DNA of 64,000 nt from contig MDLF01000060.1 of the NCBI GenBank assembly GCA_001730095.1, positions 185,951 through 249,950 on the forward strand, in the 5' to 3' direction. Of the stretch, positions 16,156 to 24,833 are shown piece by piece. Numbering within the stretch: position 1 is the first letter of the stretch; every line of letters begins with the position of its first letter. Under the pieces are notes generated by a model. The model was not told the origin of the DNA and did no database searches. It was given only the letters and a program-made list of their open reading frames with translations. A program made the position numbers and the translations under genes. This DNA comes from Rhodobacteraceae bacterium (ex Bugula neritina AB1) (GTDB lineage Bacteria > Pseudomonadota > Alphaproteobacteria > Rhodobacterales > Rhodobacteraceae).

Positions 16156-17727
16156 GTGAAAATAGGTACACCAAAGGAAACATTTGCGGGCGAAAACCGG
16201 GTCGGCATGACACCGGATTCAGCCAAGCAGCTGCAGAAACTCGGTTATGAATGCGCGATCGAAACCGGGGCGGGTGCCGCGGCAGGCTTTTCCGACGCAG
16301 TTTACGAGGCGGCAGGGGTTGAGATCATCAAGACCCCGGCTGCCCTGTGGAAAGCGTCCGACATCGTCGCCAAAGTGCGCCAGCCGGACGCGGCTGAGCT
16401 GAAGCGTCTGACCAAGGGCAAAACGCTGATTTCCTTCTTCAACCCGGCGGGCAATGAAGAGGGCATGGAACTGGCCAAATCCAAAGGCGCCAATGTGATC
16501 GCCATGGAAATGGTGCCGCGGATCTCCCGCGCCCAGAAGATGGACGCTCTGTCGTCGATGGCCAACATCGCGGGTTACCGCGCGGTGATTGAGGCAGGCA
16601 ACAACTTCGGCCGCTTCTTCACCGGCCAGATCACGGCGGCGGGCAAGGTGCCCCCGGCCAAGGTTCTGGTGGTTGGCGCCGGCGTTGCCGGTCTGGCTGC
16701 CATCGGCACTTCAACCTCACTTGGCGCTGTGACCTATGCGTTCGACGTGCGCCCCGAAGTGGCCGAACAGGTCGAGTCGATGGGGGCCGAATTCGTCTAT
16801 CTGGATTTCGAGGAAGAACAGCAGGACGGCGCGGCCACCGGCGGTTACGCCTCAGTGTCCAGCCCCGAGTTCCGTGAAGCACAGCTGGCCAAGTTCCGCG
16901 AACTGGCGCCGGAAGTGGACATCGTCATCACCACCGCGCTGATCCCCAATCGCGAAGCGCCCGAGCTGTGGACCGAAGATATGGTCGCAGCAATGAAGCC
17001 GGGCTCAGTGATCGTCGATCTGGCGGCGGAAAAAGGCGGCAACTGCAAGCTGACCGTGGCGGATGAAAAGATCGTGACCGAAAACGGTGTCACCATCATC
17101 GGCTACACCGACTTCCCCTCCCGCATGGCGGCGCAGTCCTCGACGCTTTACGCCACCAACATCCGCCACATGATGTCTGACCTGACGCCAGAGAAAGACG
17201 GCCAGGTCAACCACGACATGGAAGATGACGTGATCCGTGGCGCGACTGTCACCTTTGAAGGTGAAATCACCTTCCCGCCGCCACCGCCGAAAGTGCAGGC
17301 AATTGCAGCAAAGCCCAAGGAGGTCGTGCCGGAGCTGACGCCGGAAGAAAAACGCGCGCAGGAGGTTGCGGCCTTCAAGGCGCAGACCAAAAGCCAGGTT
17401 ACCATGCTGGCTGGCGGCGGTGCGCTTCTGTTGCTGGTGGGCCTGTTCGCGCCGGTCAGCTTCATGCAGCATTTCATCGTCTTTGCACTGGCCTGTTTCG
17501 TGGGCTTTCAGGTGATCTGGAATGTTGCACACAGCCTGCACACGCCGCTGATGGCCGTGACCAACGCGATCTCCTCGATCATCATCCTGGGCGCGCTGAT
17601 GCAGATCGGTTCGGGCAGCTTCCTGGTGATCCTCCTGGCCGCGCTTTCCGTTTTCATGGCGGGGATCAACATCTTCGGCGGCTTCCTTGTCACCCGGCGC
17701 ATGCTCGCCATGTTCCAGAAATCCTAA
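16156..17727 (+). CDS. pntA: NAD(P) transhydrogenase subunit alpha
   Basis: Alpha subunit of the proton-translocating transhydrogenase of the inner membrane, which uses the proton gradient to make NADPH from NADH. The 523-aa form fuses the soluble NAD(H) domain (about 1-375, with [13 protein letters not shown] as the dinucleotide fold) to four C-terminal membrane helices (about 415-520), as in E. coli, unlike the three-gene layout of Rhodospirillum. A proline-rich PPPPK linker joins them. The start is GTG at 16156, preceded by AGGGGG. pntB follows 15 bases later. Confidence 0.96.
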   Translation: MKIGTPKETFAGENRVGMTPDSAKQLQKLGYECAIETGAGAAAGFSDAVYEAAGVEIIKTPAALWKASDIVAKVRQPDAAELKRLTKGKTLISFFNPAGNEEGMELAKSKGANVIAMEMVPRISRAQKMDALSSMANIAGYRAVIEAGNNFGRFFTGQITAAGKVPPAKVLVVGAGVAGLAAIGTSTSLGAVTYAFDVRPEVAEQVESMGAEFVYLDFEEEQQDGAATGGYASVSSPEFREAQLAKFRELAPEVDIVITTALIPNREAPELWTEDMVAAMKPGSVIVDLAAEKGGNCKLTVADEKIVTENGVTIIGYTDFPSRMAAQSSTLYATNIRHMMSDLTPEKDGQVNHDMEDDVIRGATVTFEGEITFPPPPPKVQAIAAKPKEVVPELTPEEKRAQEVAAFKAQTKSQVTMLAGGGALLLLVGLFAPVSFMQHFIVFALACFVGFQVIWNVAHSLHTPLMAVTNAISSIIILGALMQIGSGSFLVILLAALSVFMAGINIFGGFLVTRRMLAMFQKS

Positions 17728-17742
17728 GGAGGGGCCGGACTA

Positions 17743-19170
17743 ATGGATTACGGTTTCACCACCGCCGCCTATGTCGTTGCGGCTGTTCTCTTTATCCTGT
17801 CGCTTGGCGGCCTGTCGAACCAGGAAAGCGCCAAGCGCGCCGTCTGGTACGGCATTGCGGGCATGGGGCTGGCAGTGTTCGCCACCCTGATCGGCCCGGG
17901 CTCGGGCCTGTGGCTCCTGTCGGTCCTGCTGATCGCAGGCGGCGGCATCATCGGCACCTATGTGGCAAAAAAGGTCCAGATGACCGAGATGCCTCAGCTG
18001 GTGGCTGCGATGCACTCGCTGGTCGGCCTTGCCGCAGTGTTTGTGGGCTTCATCGCCCACTTCGAGATCGGCAATGTGGCGGCAGCAGCCAGCACCGATG
18101 AGCTGGGCACCTTTGCCAAGCTGATCGCCAAAAAGACCCCGGCCGAAATCGCCTTCCTGCGGGTTGAGCTGTACCTGGGCATCTTCATCGGCGCCATCAC
18201 CTTCACCGGTTCGGTGATTGCCTTTGGCAAGCTGGCGGGCAAAGTCACCTCGGCGGCCACCAAGCTGCCGGGCGGCCATATGCTGAACGCGACGGCCGCG
18301 GCGCTCTCCTTTATCTGCCTGATCTGGTATTTCAACTCAGGTGGCTTCCTGCCGCTGTTTGTGATGACGCTGGCGGCGCTGTTCATCGGCTACCACCTGA
18401 TCATGGGGATCGGCGGCGCCGACATGCCTGTTGTGGTCTCGATGCTGAACAGCTACTCCGGCTGGGCTGCCGCAGCGATCGGCTTCTCCCTGGGCAATGA
18501 CCTGCTGATCGTGGTCGGCGCGCTGGTGGGCTCCTCGGGTGCGATCCTCAGCTATATCATGTGCAAGGCGATGAACCGCTCCTTCGTCAGCGTGATCCTG
18601 GGCGGCTTCGGCGGCACCACCGGTCCCGCGATGGAAGTGGAAGGTGAGCAGATCGCCATTGACGCCGACGGTGTTGCCACCGCGCTGGATGAGGCCGACA
18701 GCGTCATCATCATCCCCGGCTACGGCATGGCGGTGGCACAGGCGCAGCAGAACGTGGCTGAACTGACCCGCCGCCTGCGGGCGAAAGGCAAGGACGTGCG
18801 CTTTGCGATCCACCCGGTTGCAGGCCGCCTGCCGGGCCACATGAACGTGCTGCTGGCCGAGGCCAAGGTTCCGTATGACATCGTGCTGGAAATGGACGAG
18901 ATCAACGAGGACTTCCCGGAAACAGATGTAGCGATCGTCATCGGCTCCAACGACATCGTGAACCCGGCGGCCCAGGAAGACCCCAATTCCCCCATCGCCG
19001 GCATGCCGGTACTGGAATGCTGGAAAGCGAAACAGGTCTTCGTCTCCAAACGCGGCCAGGGCACAGGGTATTCGGGCATTGAGAACCCGCTGTTCTTCAA
19101 GGAAAACACCCGCATGTTCTATGGCGATGCCAAGGCCAGCCTGGACACGCTGCTCACTTTGATCACCTAA
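17743..19170 (+). CDS. pntB: NAD(P) transhydrogenase subunit beta
   Basis: Beta subunit (475 aa): about nine membrane helices in the first 280 residues form the proton channel with PntA, followed by the NADP(H)-binding domain with [31 protein letters not shown] and [10 protein letters not shown] landmarks. AAGGAGG precedes the ATG at 17743. A strong terminator follows, so pntAB is a two-gene operon. Confidence 0.97.
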   Translation: MDYGFTTAAYVVAAVLFILSLGGLSNQESAKRAVWYGIAGMGLAVFATLIGPGSGLWLLSVLLIAGGGIIGTYVAKKVQMTEMPQLVAAMHSLVGLAAVFVGFIAHFEIGNVAAAASTDELGTFAKLIAKKTPAEIAFLRVELYLGIFIGAITFTGSVIAFGKLAGKVTSAATKLPGGHMLNATAAALSFICLIWYFNSGGFLPLFVMTLAALFIGYHLIMGIGGADMPVVVSMLNSYSGWAAAAIGFSLGNDLLIVVGALVGSSGAILSYIMCKAMNRSFVSVILGGFGGTTGPAMEVEGEQIAIDADGVATALDEADSVIIIPGYGMAVAQAQQNVAELTRRLRAKGKDVRFAIHPVAGRLPGHMNVLLAEAKVPYDIVLEMDEINEDFPETDVAIVIGSNDIVNPAAQEDPNSPIAGMPVLECWKAKQVFVSKRGQGTGYSGIENPLFFKENTRMFYGDAKASLDTLLTLIT

Positions 19171-19188
19171 GCAGCACGATCAGAAACG

Positions 19189-19212
19189 AAAGGCGCTCCA
19201 CGGGGCGCCTTT
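19189..19212 (+). terminator. Intrinsic terminator after pntB
   Basis: AAAGGCGC and GCGCCTTT form a perfect 8-bp stem with an 8-base loop, followed by CTCTTTC. It begins 19 bases after the pntB stop. Confidence 0.85.
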
Positions 19213-19220
19213 CTCTTTCG

Positions 19221-19250
19221 CGCTTCTTTCTGGTTCCAAATACCCTAGGG
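19221..19250 (-). repeat. Short intergenic repeat, copy A
   Basis: Read on the minus strand this contains GGGTATT, TGGA and ACCAGAAAGAAGC in order, matching copies at 30440-30464 and 47436-47459. It lies just past the pntB terminator, outside any gene. Confidence 0.7.
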
Positions 19251-19384
19251 AGGCCCGCGAAATCCGTCCCACTTTCGCCTCACTGTGTATACCATTGCAT
19301 TCATTTAACGTGTTGAAATAAAACATTTCTGTACATGGATTTCCGGCGCCGGTATGGTGCGCGGCGTTGCCCCGGAGACCAGCC

Positions 19385-20665
19385 ATGCCCCCGATCCAGG
19401 ATCACCCGTTGCGCTATCAGCTGACAAATGAGCTGCACGCCCGCCCGTTCCCCACCATGACAAGTCCCTGCACGGTTGCGTATCTGGCGGTGAAACAGCC
19501 GCAGGAAGCCGTGCATCGGGACCGTGCACAAGACATTCAACACCTGGTTCAACTTCTGGACCGTCACGGGGCGCCGCACCCTAAACCGGGATCCACGCAC
19601 CACACGGCCCAGATTGGCCGTTATATGCTGAAATGGGAACAGCACACTGAATTTGTCAGCTACACCGTTTATTTCGGTGGGGTCAGTGCCCGGGCCTTTG
19701 ATCCCGCCGATTTTGATGTCTTCCCGGCGGACTGGCTGGCAGATGCGCCGGGGCAGCGGATCACCTCGGCGCTGATCCGGGTGGTGCCGCGCATTGCTCC
19801 GGTTCAGCTGAAGGCAACCCTGCGGGACTGGTTCGTGCCGGAAAGCCTGGCCGCTTCGCAAGTGCTGGATGACAGCGCTGTGGTCGCGGGGGATTTCCGT
19901 ATCGATCCCGCCGGACATGTACGCTTTGCCATTCTTCCCGATCAGGATACCGGCAGCCAGCGGATTGGCCGGATCGTGCAGCGCCTGTGCGAGATCGAGA
20001 CATATAGGGCGATGTCCATGCTTGGCTTCTCTCGCGCAGGCAGCCTGACGCCAGCCGTGGGCCGACTGGACACAAGGCTGAGCGAGATGATGGCGGAAAT
20101 GACTGCCGGGACCAAGCCCGCCGAAGAAATCCTGACCCAGTTGCTGGCGGTCTCTGCCGAGCTGGAGGCGATGGCGGCACAAGCGGCATTCCGGTTCGGG
20201 GCAACCGGCGCCTATGACGCTTTGGTCAGCCAGCGGATCAGCCTGCTGCGCGAAGAGCGGCATCAGGGCTTTCAGACCTTTTCGGAATTCATGCTGCGCC
20301 GGTTTGAACCGGCGATGCGGACAGTGAACTCAACCGAAAAGCGGCTTGATACCCTTGCCAACCGGGCACGCCGGGCCGGGGAACTCCTGAGAACACGCGT
20401 GGATGTAGAGCGTTCGGCCCAGAACCAGGCGCTGCTGGCCAGTATGGACCGCCGTTCCGATATTGCGCTGAGGTTGCAGCATACTGTGGAAGGGCTGTCG
20501 GTGGTGGCGGTCAGCTACTATGCGATTTCACTGGTCTCAGACTTCCTGCTTCCCTTGGCCGAAAGCTATGGGCTGACCAAAAAGCTGCTGATTGCCGCCG
20601 TAACCCTGCCAGTGATCGGGCTGGTGTGGCTGGGCATCCAGCGGATCCGCAAGAAGCTGCACTGA
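19385..20665 (+). CDS. DUF3422 family protein
   Basis: A 426-aa protein of DUF3422, a proteobacterial family of unknown function. The N-terminus HPLRYQLTNELHARPFP is its hallmark. The C-terminal region has a helical, coiled-coil-like stretch (about residues 290-370) and ends with two hydrophobic segments separated by a short polar loop, so it is probably anchored in the inner membrane by a hairpin. GGAG before the ATG at 19385 favours it over the TTG at 19367. It is a single gene, convergent with the peptide permease operon. Confidence 0.88.
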   Translation: MPPIQDHPLRYQLTNELHARPFPTMTSPCTVAYLAVKQPQEAVHRDRAQDIQHLVQLLDRHGAPHPKPGSTHHTAQIGRYMLKWEQHTEFVSYTVYFGGVSARAFDPADFDVFPADWLADAPGQRITSALIRVVPRIAPVQLKATLRDWFVPESLAASQVLDDSAVVAGDFRIDPAGHVRFAILPDQDTGSQRIGRIVQRLCEIETYRAMSMLGFSRAGSLTPAVGRLDTRLSEMMAEMTAGTKPAEEILTQLLAVSAELEAMAAQAAFRFGATGAYDALVSQRISLLREERHQGFQTFSEFMLRRFEPAMRTVNSTEKRLDTLANRARRAGELLRTRVDVERSAQNQALLASMDRRSDIALRLQHTVEGLSVVAVSYYAISLVSDFLLPLAESYGLTKKLLIAAVTLPVIGLVWLGIQRIRKKLH

Positions 20666-20692
20666 GACCTCCCATGTCCGCGCAAAAGAAAA

Positions 20693-20712
20693 GGCCGCCT
20701 TGCCGGGCGGCC
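20693..20712. terminator. Bidirectional terminator between DUF3422 and the permease operon
   Basis: GGCCGCC and GGCGGCC form a 7-bp stem with a 6-base loop, preceded by AAAA and followed by CTTTTT, so it can serve both convergent units. Confidence 0.8.
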
Positions 20713-20737
20713 CTTTTTCTATTCTGTGTCCAGCCGC

Positions 20738-21649
20738 TCAGCGGCCCCGGATCCGCGGGTCCAGCGCGTCGCGCAGACCGTCGCCCAGGTAATTCACGCT
20801 CAGCACTGTCAAAGAGATCGCCATGCCAGGCCAGAACACCCGTTCAGGGTGCTGCTGCAGATAGTCGGTGGCATCAAACAGCAGCCGACCCCAGGTCGGG
20901 AAGTCCGGCGGGAAGCCAAGGCCAAGGAAGGACAGCGACGACTCGGTGATGATCGCGGTGGCAATGCCCAAGGTCGCCGAGACCATGATCGGCGACAGTA
21001 CATTGGGCAGGATATGCCGGGTGATCAGCCCCTTGTTGGTGGTGCCGATGGAACGGGCTGCCATGACAAACTCGCGTTCTTTCAGCGCCAGCACATCGCC
21101 GCGCACAATCCGGGCTGTGGGCATCCAGCTGGTCACACCGATGGAGACCACGATCAGGATGAAGATCCCCTGTTCCGGACCGAAGGCGGCGTTCAGCGGT
21201 TCGCGGAACAAAAGCATCATCACCAGCAGCAAAGGCAGCAAAGGCAGGGCCAGAAACAGATCGGTAAGGCGCATAAGCGGCCCGTCCAGCTTCTTGAAAA
21301 ACCCGGCTATCACCCCGATGAAAGAGCCAAGGAACAGCGCCAGCAGCATCGCAGTCAGGCCGACCGAGACCGAGGTTGCGCCGCCTGCCATCATCCGGGC
21401 CAGCATGTCCCGGCCCAGCTGGTCGGTGCCGAAAGGGTGCGCCCAGCTGGGGCTCTGGTTGCGATGGCGGATGTTGATCTGGGTGGCTTCAATGTCCCAG
21501 AAGAACGGGCCGAGATAGACCGCCAGAATGATGAACAGGAACAGCGCTCCGCCCATCAGCGCGCCGCGATGGGATTTGAACTGGTCCCAGACGTCCAGCC
21601 ACTGGCTGCGCGGTGGCCTGGAGGGGACAGGGTTACTCAGCTCAGTCAT
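20738..21649 (-). CDS. Peptide ABC transporter permease (DppC/OppC type)
   Basis: Second membrane subunit of a dipeptide/oligopeptide ABC importer, 303 aa. It has the long N-terminal region before TM2 with HPFGTDQLGRD, typical of DppC, and the ATPase-coupling loop EFVMAARSIGTTNKGLITRHILPN (landmark at about residues 195-218). The ATG at 21649 overlaps the end of the upstream permease by eight bases. Substrate class is inferred only from family and from the neighbouring M20 hydrolases. Confidence 0.92.
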   Translation of the reverse strand: MTELSNPVPSRPPRSQWLDVWDQFKSHRGALMGGALFLFIILAVYLGPFFWDIEATQINIRHRNQSPSWAHPFGTDQLGRDMLARMMAGGATSVSVGLTAMLLALFLGSFIGVIAGFFKKLDGPLMRLTDLFLALPLLPLLLVMMLLFREPLNAAFGPEQGIFILIVVSIGVTSWMPTARIVRGDVLALKEREFVMAARSIGTTNKGLITRHILPNVLSPIMVSATLGIATAIITESSLSFLGLGFPPDFPTWGRLLFDATDYLQQHPERVFWPGMAISLTVLSVNYLGDGLRDALDPRIRGR

Positions 21650-22649
21650 AGCGGATCCTCGGGTCAAGAATGCCGTAGAGCACGTCGGCGATCAGGTTGA
21701 ACAGCACAATCAGCACCGCAAAAATGAAGGTCAGCGTCTGCACCATCGGCAAATCATTGGCCTGGATAGCGCCGATCAGCAGCTGGCCAATGCCGTTCAC
21801 CTTGAACACCTGTTCGGTGATGATGGCGCCGCCAAAGATCGACGGAATGCCAAGCGCGATTACTGTGACCACCGGGATCATGGAATTGCGCAGGACGTGG
21901 ACCATGACAACGACATATTCGCTCAGGCCTTTGGCCCGTGCGGTGCGCACATAATCCTGGTTCAGATTGTCCAGCATCGAGGCCCGCATGAAGCGGCTGA
22001 GCTGTGCGGTGATCTGCAGCGCCAGCACCATCACCGGCATGATCATCTGCTTCAGCTGGTAGACAAAGGCGTCCCAGCTGTCGACCACATGGGTGGTGTC
22101 ATAGATCGACGGGAACCAGCCCAGCTGCACCGAGAAGATGACGATCACCAGCACGCCCGAAAAGAACGGCGGCACAGAGAAACCGACCATCGACACGAAG
22201 GTGCCCATCTGGTCGAACCAGCTGTACTGGCGATAGGCAGAGTAGATGCCGATCGGCAGTGCGATCAGGATGGCGACCACATAGGCTGTGCCAACCACCC
22301 ACAGGGTCTGCGGGATCCGCTGCACCACGATGTCCATCACCGGCGAGCGGGTCTGCCAGGAAATCACCCTGAGCTTGCCGTCAGCCAGACCGGTGCCGAA
22401 GATATTGTCGATCAGCACCTGCGGTTCGATCCAGAAGAACTGCACCAGCCATTTCCAGAACCGGATATGCATCGGTTCGCCCAGGCCCAGGGCCAGGCGC
22501 ATCTTTTCTTTGACTTCGGCAGGGACGGTCAGGGGGACCTGCGCCATCGGGTCGCCGGGGGCGAGCTCCAGGAGCAGGAATATCACGAGGCTGATGAACA
22601 GCAGTGTCGGAACTGCCAGGACCAGCCGCCGGATTGTAAAGGTCAGCAT
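21642..22649 (-). CDS. Peptide ABC transporter permease (DppB/OppB type)
   Basis: First membrane subunit, 335 aa, with the DppB N-terminus (RRLVLAVPTLLFISLVIFLL), an external insertion of about 100 residues after TM1, and the coupling motif DYVRTARAKGLSEYVV. It lies between the binding-protein gene, from which it is separated by a perfect hairpin, and dppC-type gene, which it overlaps. Six or so membrane helices are expected. Confidence 0.92.
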   Translation of the reverse strand: MLTFTIRRLVLAVPTLLFISLVIFLLLELAPGDPMAQVPLTVPAEVKEKMRLALGLGEPMHIRFWKWLVQFFWIEPQVLIDNIFGTGLADGKLRVISWQTRSPVMDIVVQRIPQTLWVVGTAYVVAILIALPIGIYSAYRQYSWFDQMGTFVSMVGFSVPPFFSGVLVIVIFSVQLGWFPSIYDTTHVVDSWDAFVYQLKQMIMPVMVLALQITAQLSRFMRASMLDNLNQDYVRTARAKGLSEYVVVMVHVLRNSMIPVVTVIALGIPSIFGGAIITEQVFKVNGIGQLLIGAIQANDLPMVQTLTFIFAVLIVLFNLIADVLYGILDPRIRYD

Positions 22650-22754
22650 CTGCTAAGGGCCTTTGCAACTTGTATTGAATTCGGAACGGGCGGGGAGAGG
22701 CCCCGCGTCCAGGCCATCCGCTGGGCCGCAGTGCAGCCTTGGCGGATGGCAAGA

Positions 22755-22776
22755 GGCCCCGGCATGTGCCGGGGCC
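22755..22776 (-). promoter_or_regulatory. Intercistronic hairpin between binding protein and permeases
   Basis: GGCCCCGGCA and TGCCGGGGCC form a perfect 10-bp stem around two bases, 20 bases past the binding-protein stop. A second inverted repeat (CCATCCGC/GCGGATGG) lies next to it. Such structures commonly protect the upstream message and lower permease expression relative to binding protein. The stem has no T-run in the minus direction. Confidence 0.65.
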
Positions 22777-22795
22777 CCGGAAAAGCACGCAGGGC

Positions 22796-24499
22796 TTACT
22801 TGATGCGGTACCAGTCAGCTGCGTTCCACAGCTCGCTGTCCCAGACATTCAGGTTGACACCGCCCAGGGTGTTGGAATGCGCCGACAGGCGGCCGCGGTG
22901 CACCAGCGGGATCATGCCGCCGTTTTCAACCATGATGTCGTTCAGGCGGCGGCCGATCTCGGCGCGCGCTTCCAGACCGGCGGTCTTGGCCAGCTCGCCA
23001 TGCAGTTGGTCGAACTCCTCGTTGCAGAAGCGCGAAACGTTCTGGCCTTGCCACTGGGTATCCGGGCGCGGCGCCTGATCGCACAACCCGTTGCCCAGAT
23101 AGGACTGGGGGTCGGTGCCGTCGAAGTTGTTGGCGTACATTTCTACATCGGCATAGAACTTCTGGAAAGTGTCGGGCGAACCCGGATCACCGCCAAAGAA
23201 CACAGAGGCGTTGATGTTGCGCAGCTCAGTCTCGATGCCGATCTGGCTCCACCATTCCTTGATCAGCGCCTGGAAGTCTTGACGTACAGCGTTGGTCGAA
23301 GTCTGGTACAGGATCTTCATCGGCTTACCGTCTGGGGTCTCCCGCACGCCGTCGCCATTGGTGTCCTTGTAGCCGGCTGCCTCCAGCATTGCTTTGGCGC
23401 CATCGATATCCTGGGTAGAGCAGTCAAAAGTGTCAGAGGCAAAAGCCGCTGGTGCGGGCACCCAGTTGCAGCTGACGGCGCCTGCCTTGCCATAGCCGAT
23501 TTCCACCAGCAGCGGGCGGTCGATGGCCAGCGACATTGCCTTGTAGACGGCCGGATCTTTCAGGAAGGGGTGGGGGTGCTTGGCCGTGGCGCGCTCACCT
23601 TCGGGCAGCTCGGACGATGGGTCGGTCTGGTTCAGCATGATGCGTTCCACCAGTGAACCGAAGCCTGCAACGGGCTTGCCTTTGCCGCCGGCTTCCATCT
23701 GCGCGATCACTTCCGGGGCCAGCTGCAGGTTCCAGGCATAGTCGAACTCGCCGGTTTCCATCACCGCGCGCCCCGCCGCGGTAGCATCCCCGCCGCCCTT
23801 GAACAGAACCTTGGCAAAGGCCGGCTTGGCCGGATCACGGTAGTTCTGGTTGGCGGACATGGTGATCACGTCGTTCGGCTTGAATTCGTCAACCACAAAC
23901 GGGCCGGTGCCGATCGGGCCAAAGTTGGCTTCGGTGCACTCGGGCGCCTTGGCACCGGTGCAATTCTCGAATTGGGCTTTTTGCAGGATCGGTCCCTCAC
24001 CGCCCACAAACGGGCCATAGGGGAAGGGGGTTGGTTTGTCGAAGGTGACTTTGACAGACAGGTCGTCCAGCGCTTCAACCGAGACCACACCTTCGTATTT
24101 GGTCAGCTGGGCGCAGCCGCCTTCGGGATGCATGCAGTAATCTGCAGTGAACTTCACATCATGGGCGGTGACAGCGCTTCCGTCGGACCATTTCAGGCCG
24201 GGAGTGATTTTCCAGGTGACAGAGGTCAGATCGTCACTGACGCCGCCGTTCTCTACCGTAGGAATTTCCGCAGCCAGATAAGGGACCATGTTGCCCTGCG
24301 GGTCGTAGCGGGCCAGGGGTTCGATCACCAGCGACGAGGACTGGATGTCCTTGGTGCCGCTTGACAGATACGGGTTCAGGATCGACGGCGCTTGCCAATA
24401 GATGATGTTGACCTGGCCGTCCGAGCCGCGTTCCGCAAACGCGGCAGGCGCCAGGGAGGCCGTGGCCACGGCACCCAGCAATAGGGATTTGATTTTCAT
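22796..24499 (-). CDS. Peptide ABC transporter substrate-binding protein
   Basis: Periplasmic binding protein of the DppA/OppA family (SBP family 5), 567 aa. The signal peptide is clear (MKIKSLLLGAVATASLAPAA, cleavage after AFA near residue 22). NPYLSSGTKD follows the first strand, and the body has the usual VTWKITPGLKWSDGSAVTAHDV block. AAGGAGAG precedes the ATG at 24499; an upstream open extension to 24610 is not used. It is the first gene of the minus-strand transporter operon and divergent from the ATPase gene. Confidence 0.94.
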   Translation of the reverse strand: MKIKSLLLGAVATASLAPAAFAERGSDGQVNIIYWQAPSILNPYLSSGTKDIQSSSLVIEPLARYDPQGNMVPYLAAEIPTVENGGVSDDLTSVTWKITPGLKWSDGSAVTAHDVKFTADYCMHPEGGCAQLTKYEGVVSVEALDDLSVKVTFDKPTPFPYGPFVGGEGPILQKAQFENCTGAKAPECTEANFGPIGTGPFVVDEFKPNDVITMSANQNYRDPAKPAFAKVLFKGGGDATAAGRAVMETGEFDYAWNLQLAPEVIAQMEAGGKGKPVAGFGSLVERIMLNQTDPSSELPEGERATAKHPHPFLKDPAVYKAMSLAIDRPLLVEIGYGKAGAVSCNWVPAPAAFASDTFDCSTQDIDGAKAMLEAAGYKDTNGDGVRETPDGKPMKILYQTSTNAVRQDFQALIKEWWSQIGIETELRNINASVFFGGDPGSPDTFQKFYADVEMYANNFDGTDPQSYLGNGLCDQAPRPDTQWQGQNVSRFCNEEFDQLHGELAKTAGLEARAEIGRRLNDIMVENGGMIPLVHRGRLSAHSNTLGGVNLNVWDSELWNAADWYRIK

Positions 24500-24833
24500 C
24501 ACACTCTCCTTGTCGGACACATTTCGTGTCTTTTTGTTGGCCGGGCTGGGCCCGGAATTTGCCGCATCTCTGCGGAAGGGCAGCGCTTGCGAGCGGATGT
24601 TCAGCTGCAAAACGAAGCAGTCTTATTATTGTGCCGGGCAGCCCGGCATGTAACGCCCCTTGCAGGCAGCTGCTAAGGGCATCGAAAACCACTTCCCTAG
24701 AAATTGCAAATTCCAATTTTGGAATCCTTATGCATTATTTGCATGAGCATTTTTGTACAAAGTAGAGTTAACTCCGGAAACTGAAGCCCAGTTTTCCAGC
24801 GGGCTAAAGATATCTACAGGCAGGGGAACCGTC
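24500..24833. promoter_or_regulatory. Divergent promoter region of the peptide transporter
   Basis: This 334-base gap separates the binding protein (minus) from the ATPase (plus) of one transporter, so control signals are shared. ATTCCAA and TTGGAAT form a 7-bp-arm inverted repeat at 24710-24725 with TT between, and ATGCA/TGCAT a second one at 24730-24744. The AT-rich block 24690-24775 is the likely promoter and operator area. I see no convincing coding frame in the gap. Confidence 0.5.

Noticed and set aside
21528-23078. 516-codon plus-strand frame over the permease genes
   Set aside because: Antisense shadow with His/Gln/Asp-rich low-complexity residues, as expected opposite membrane proteins.
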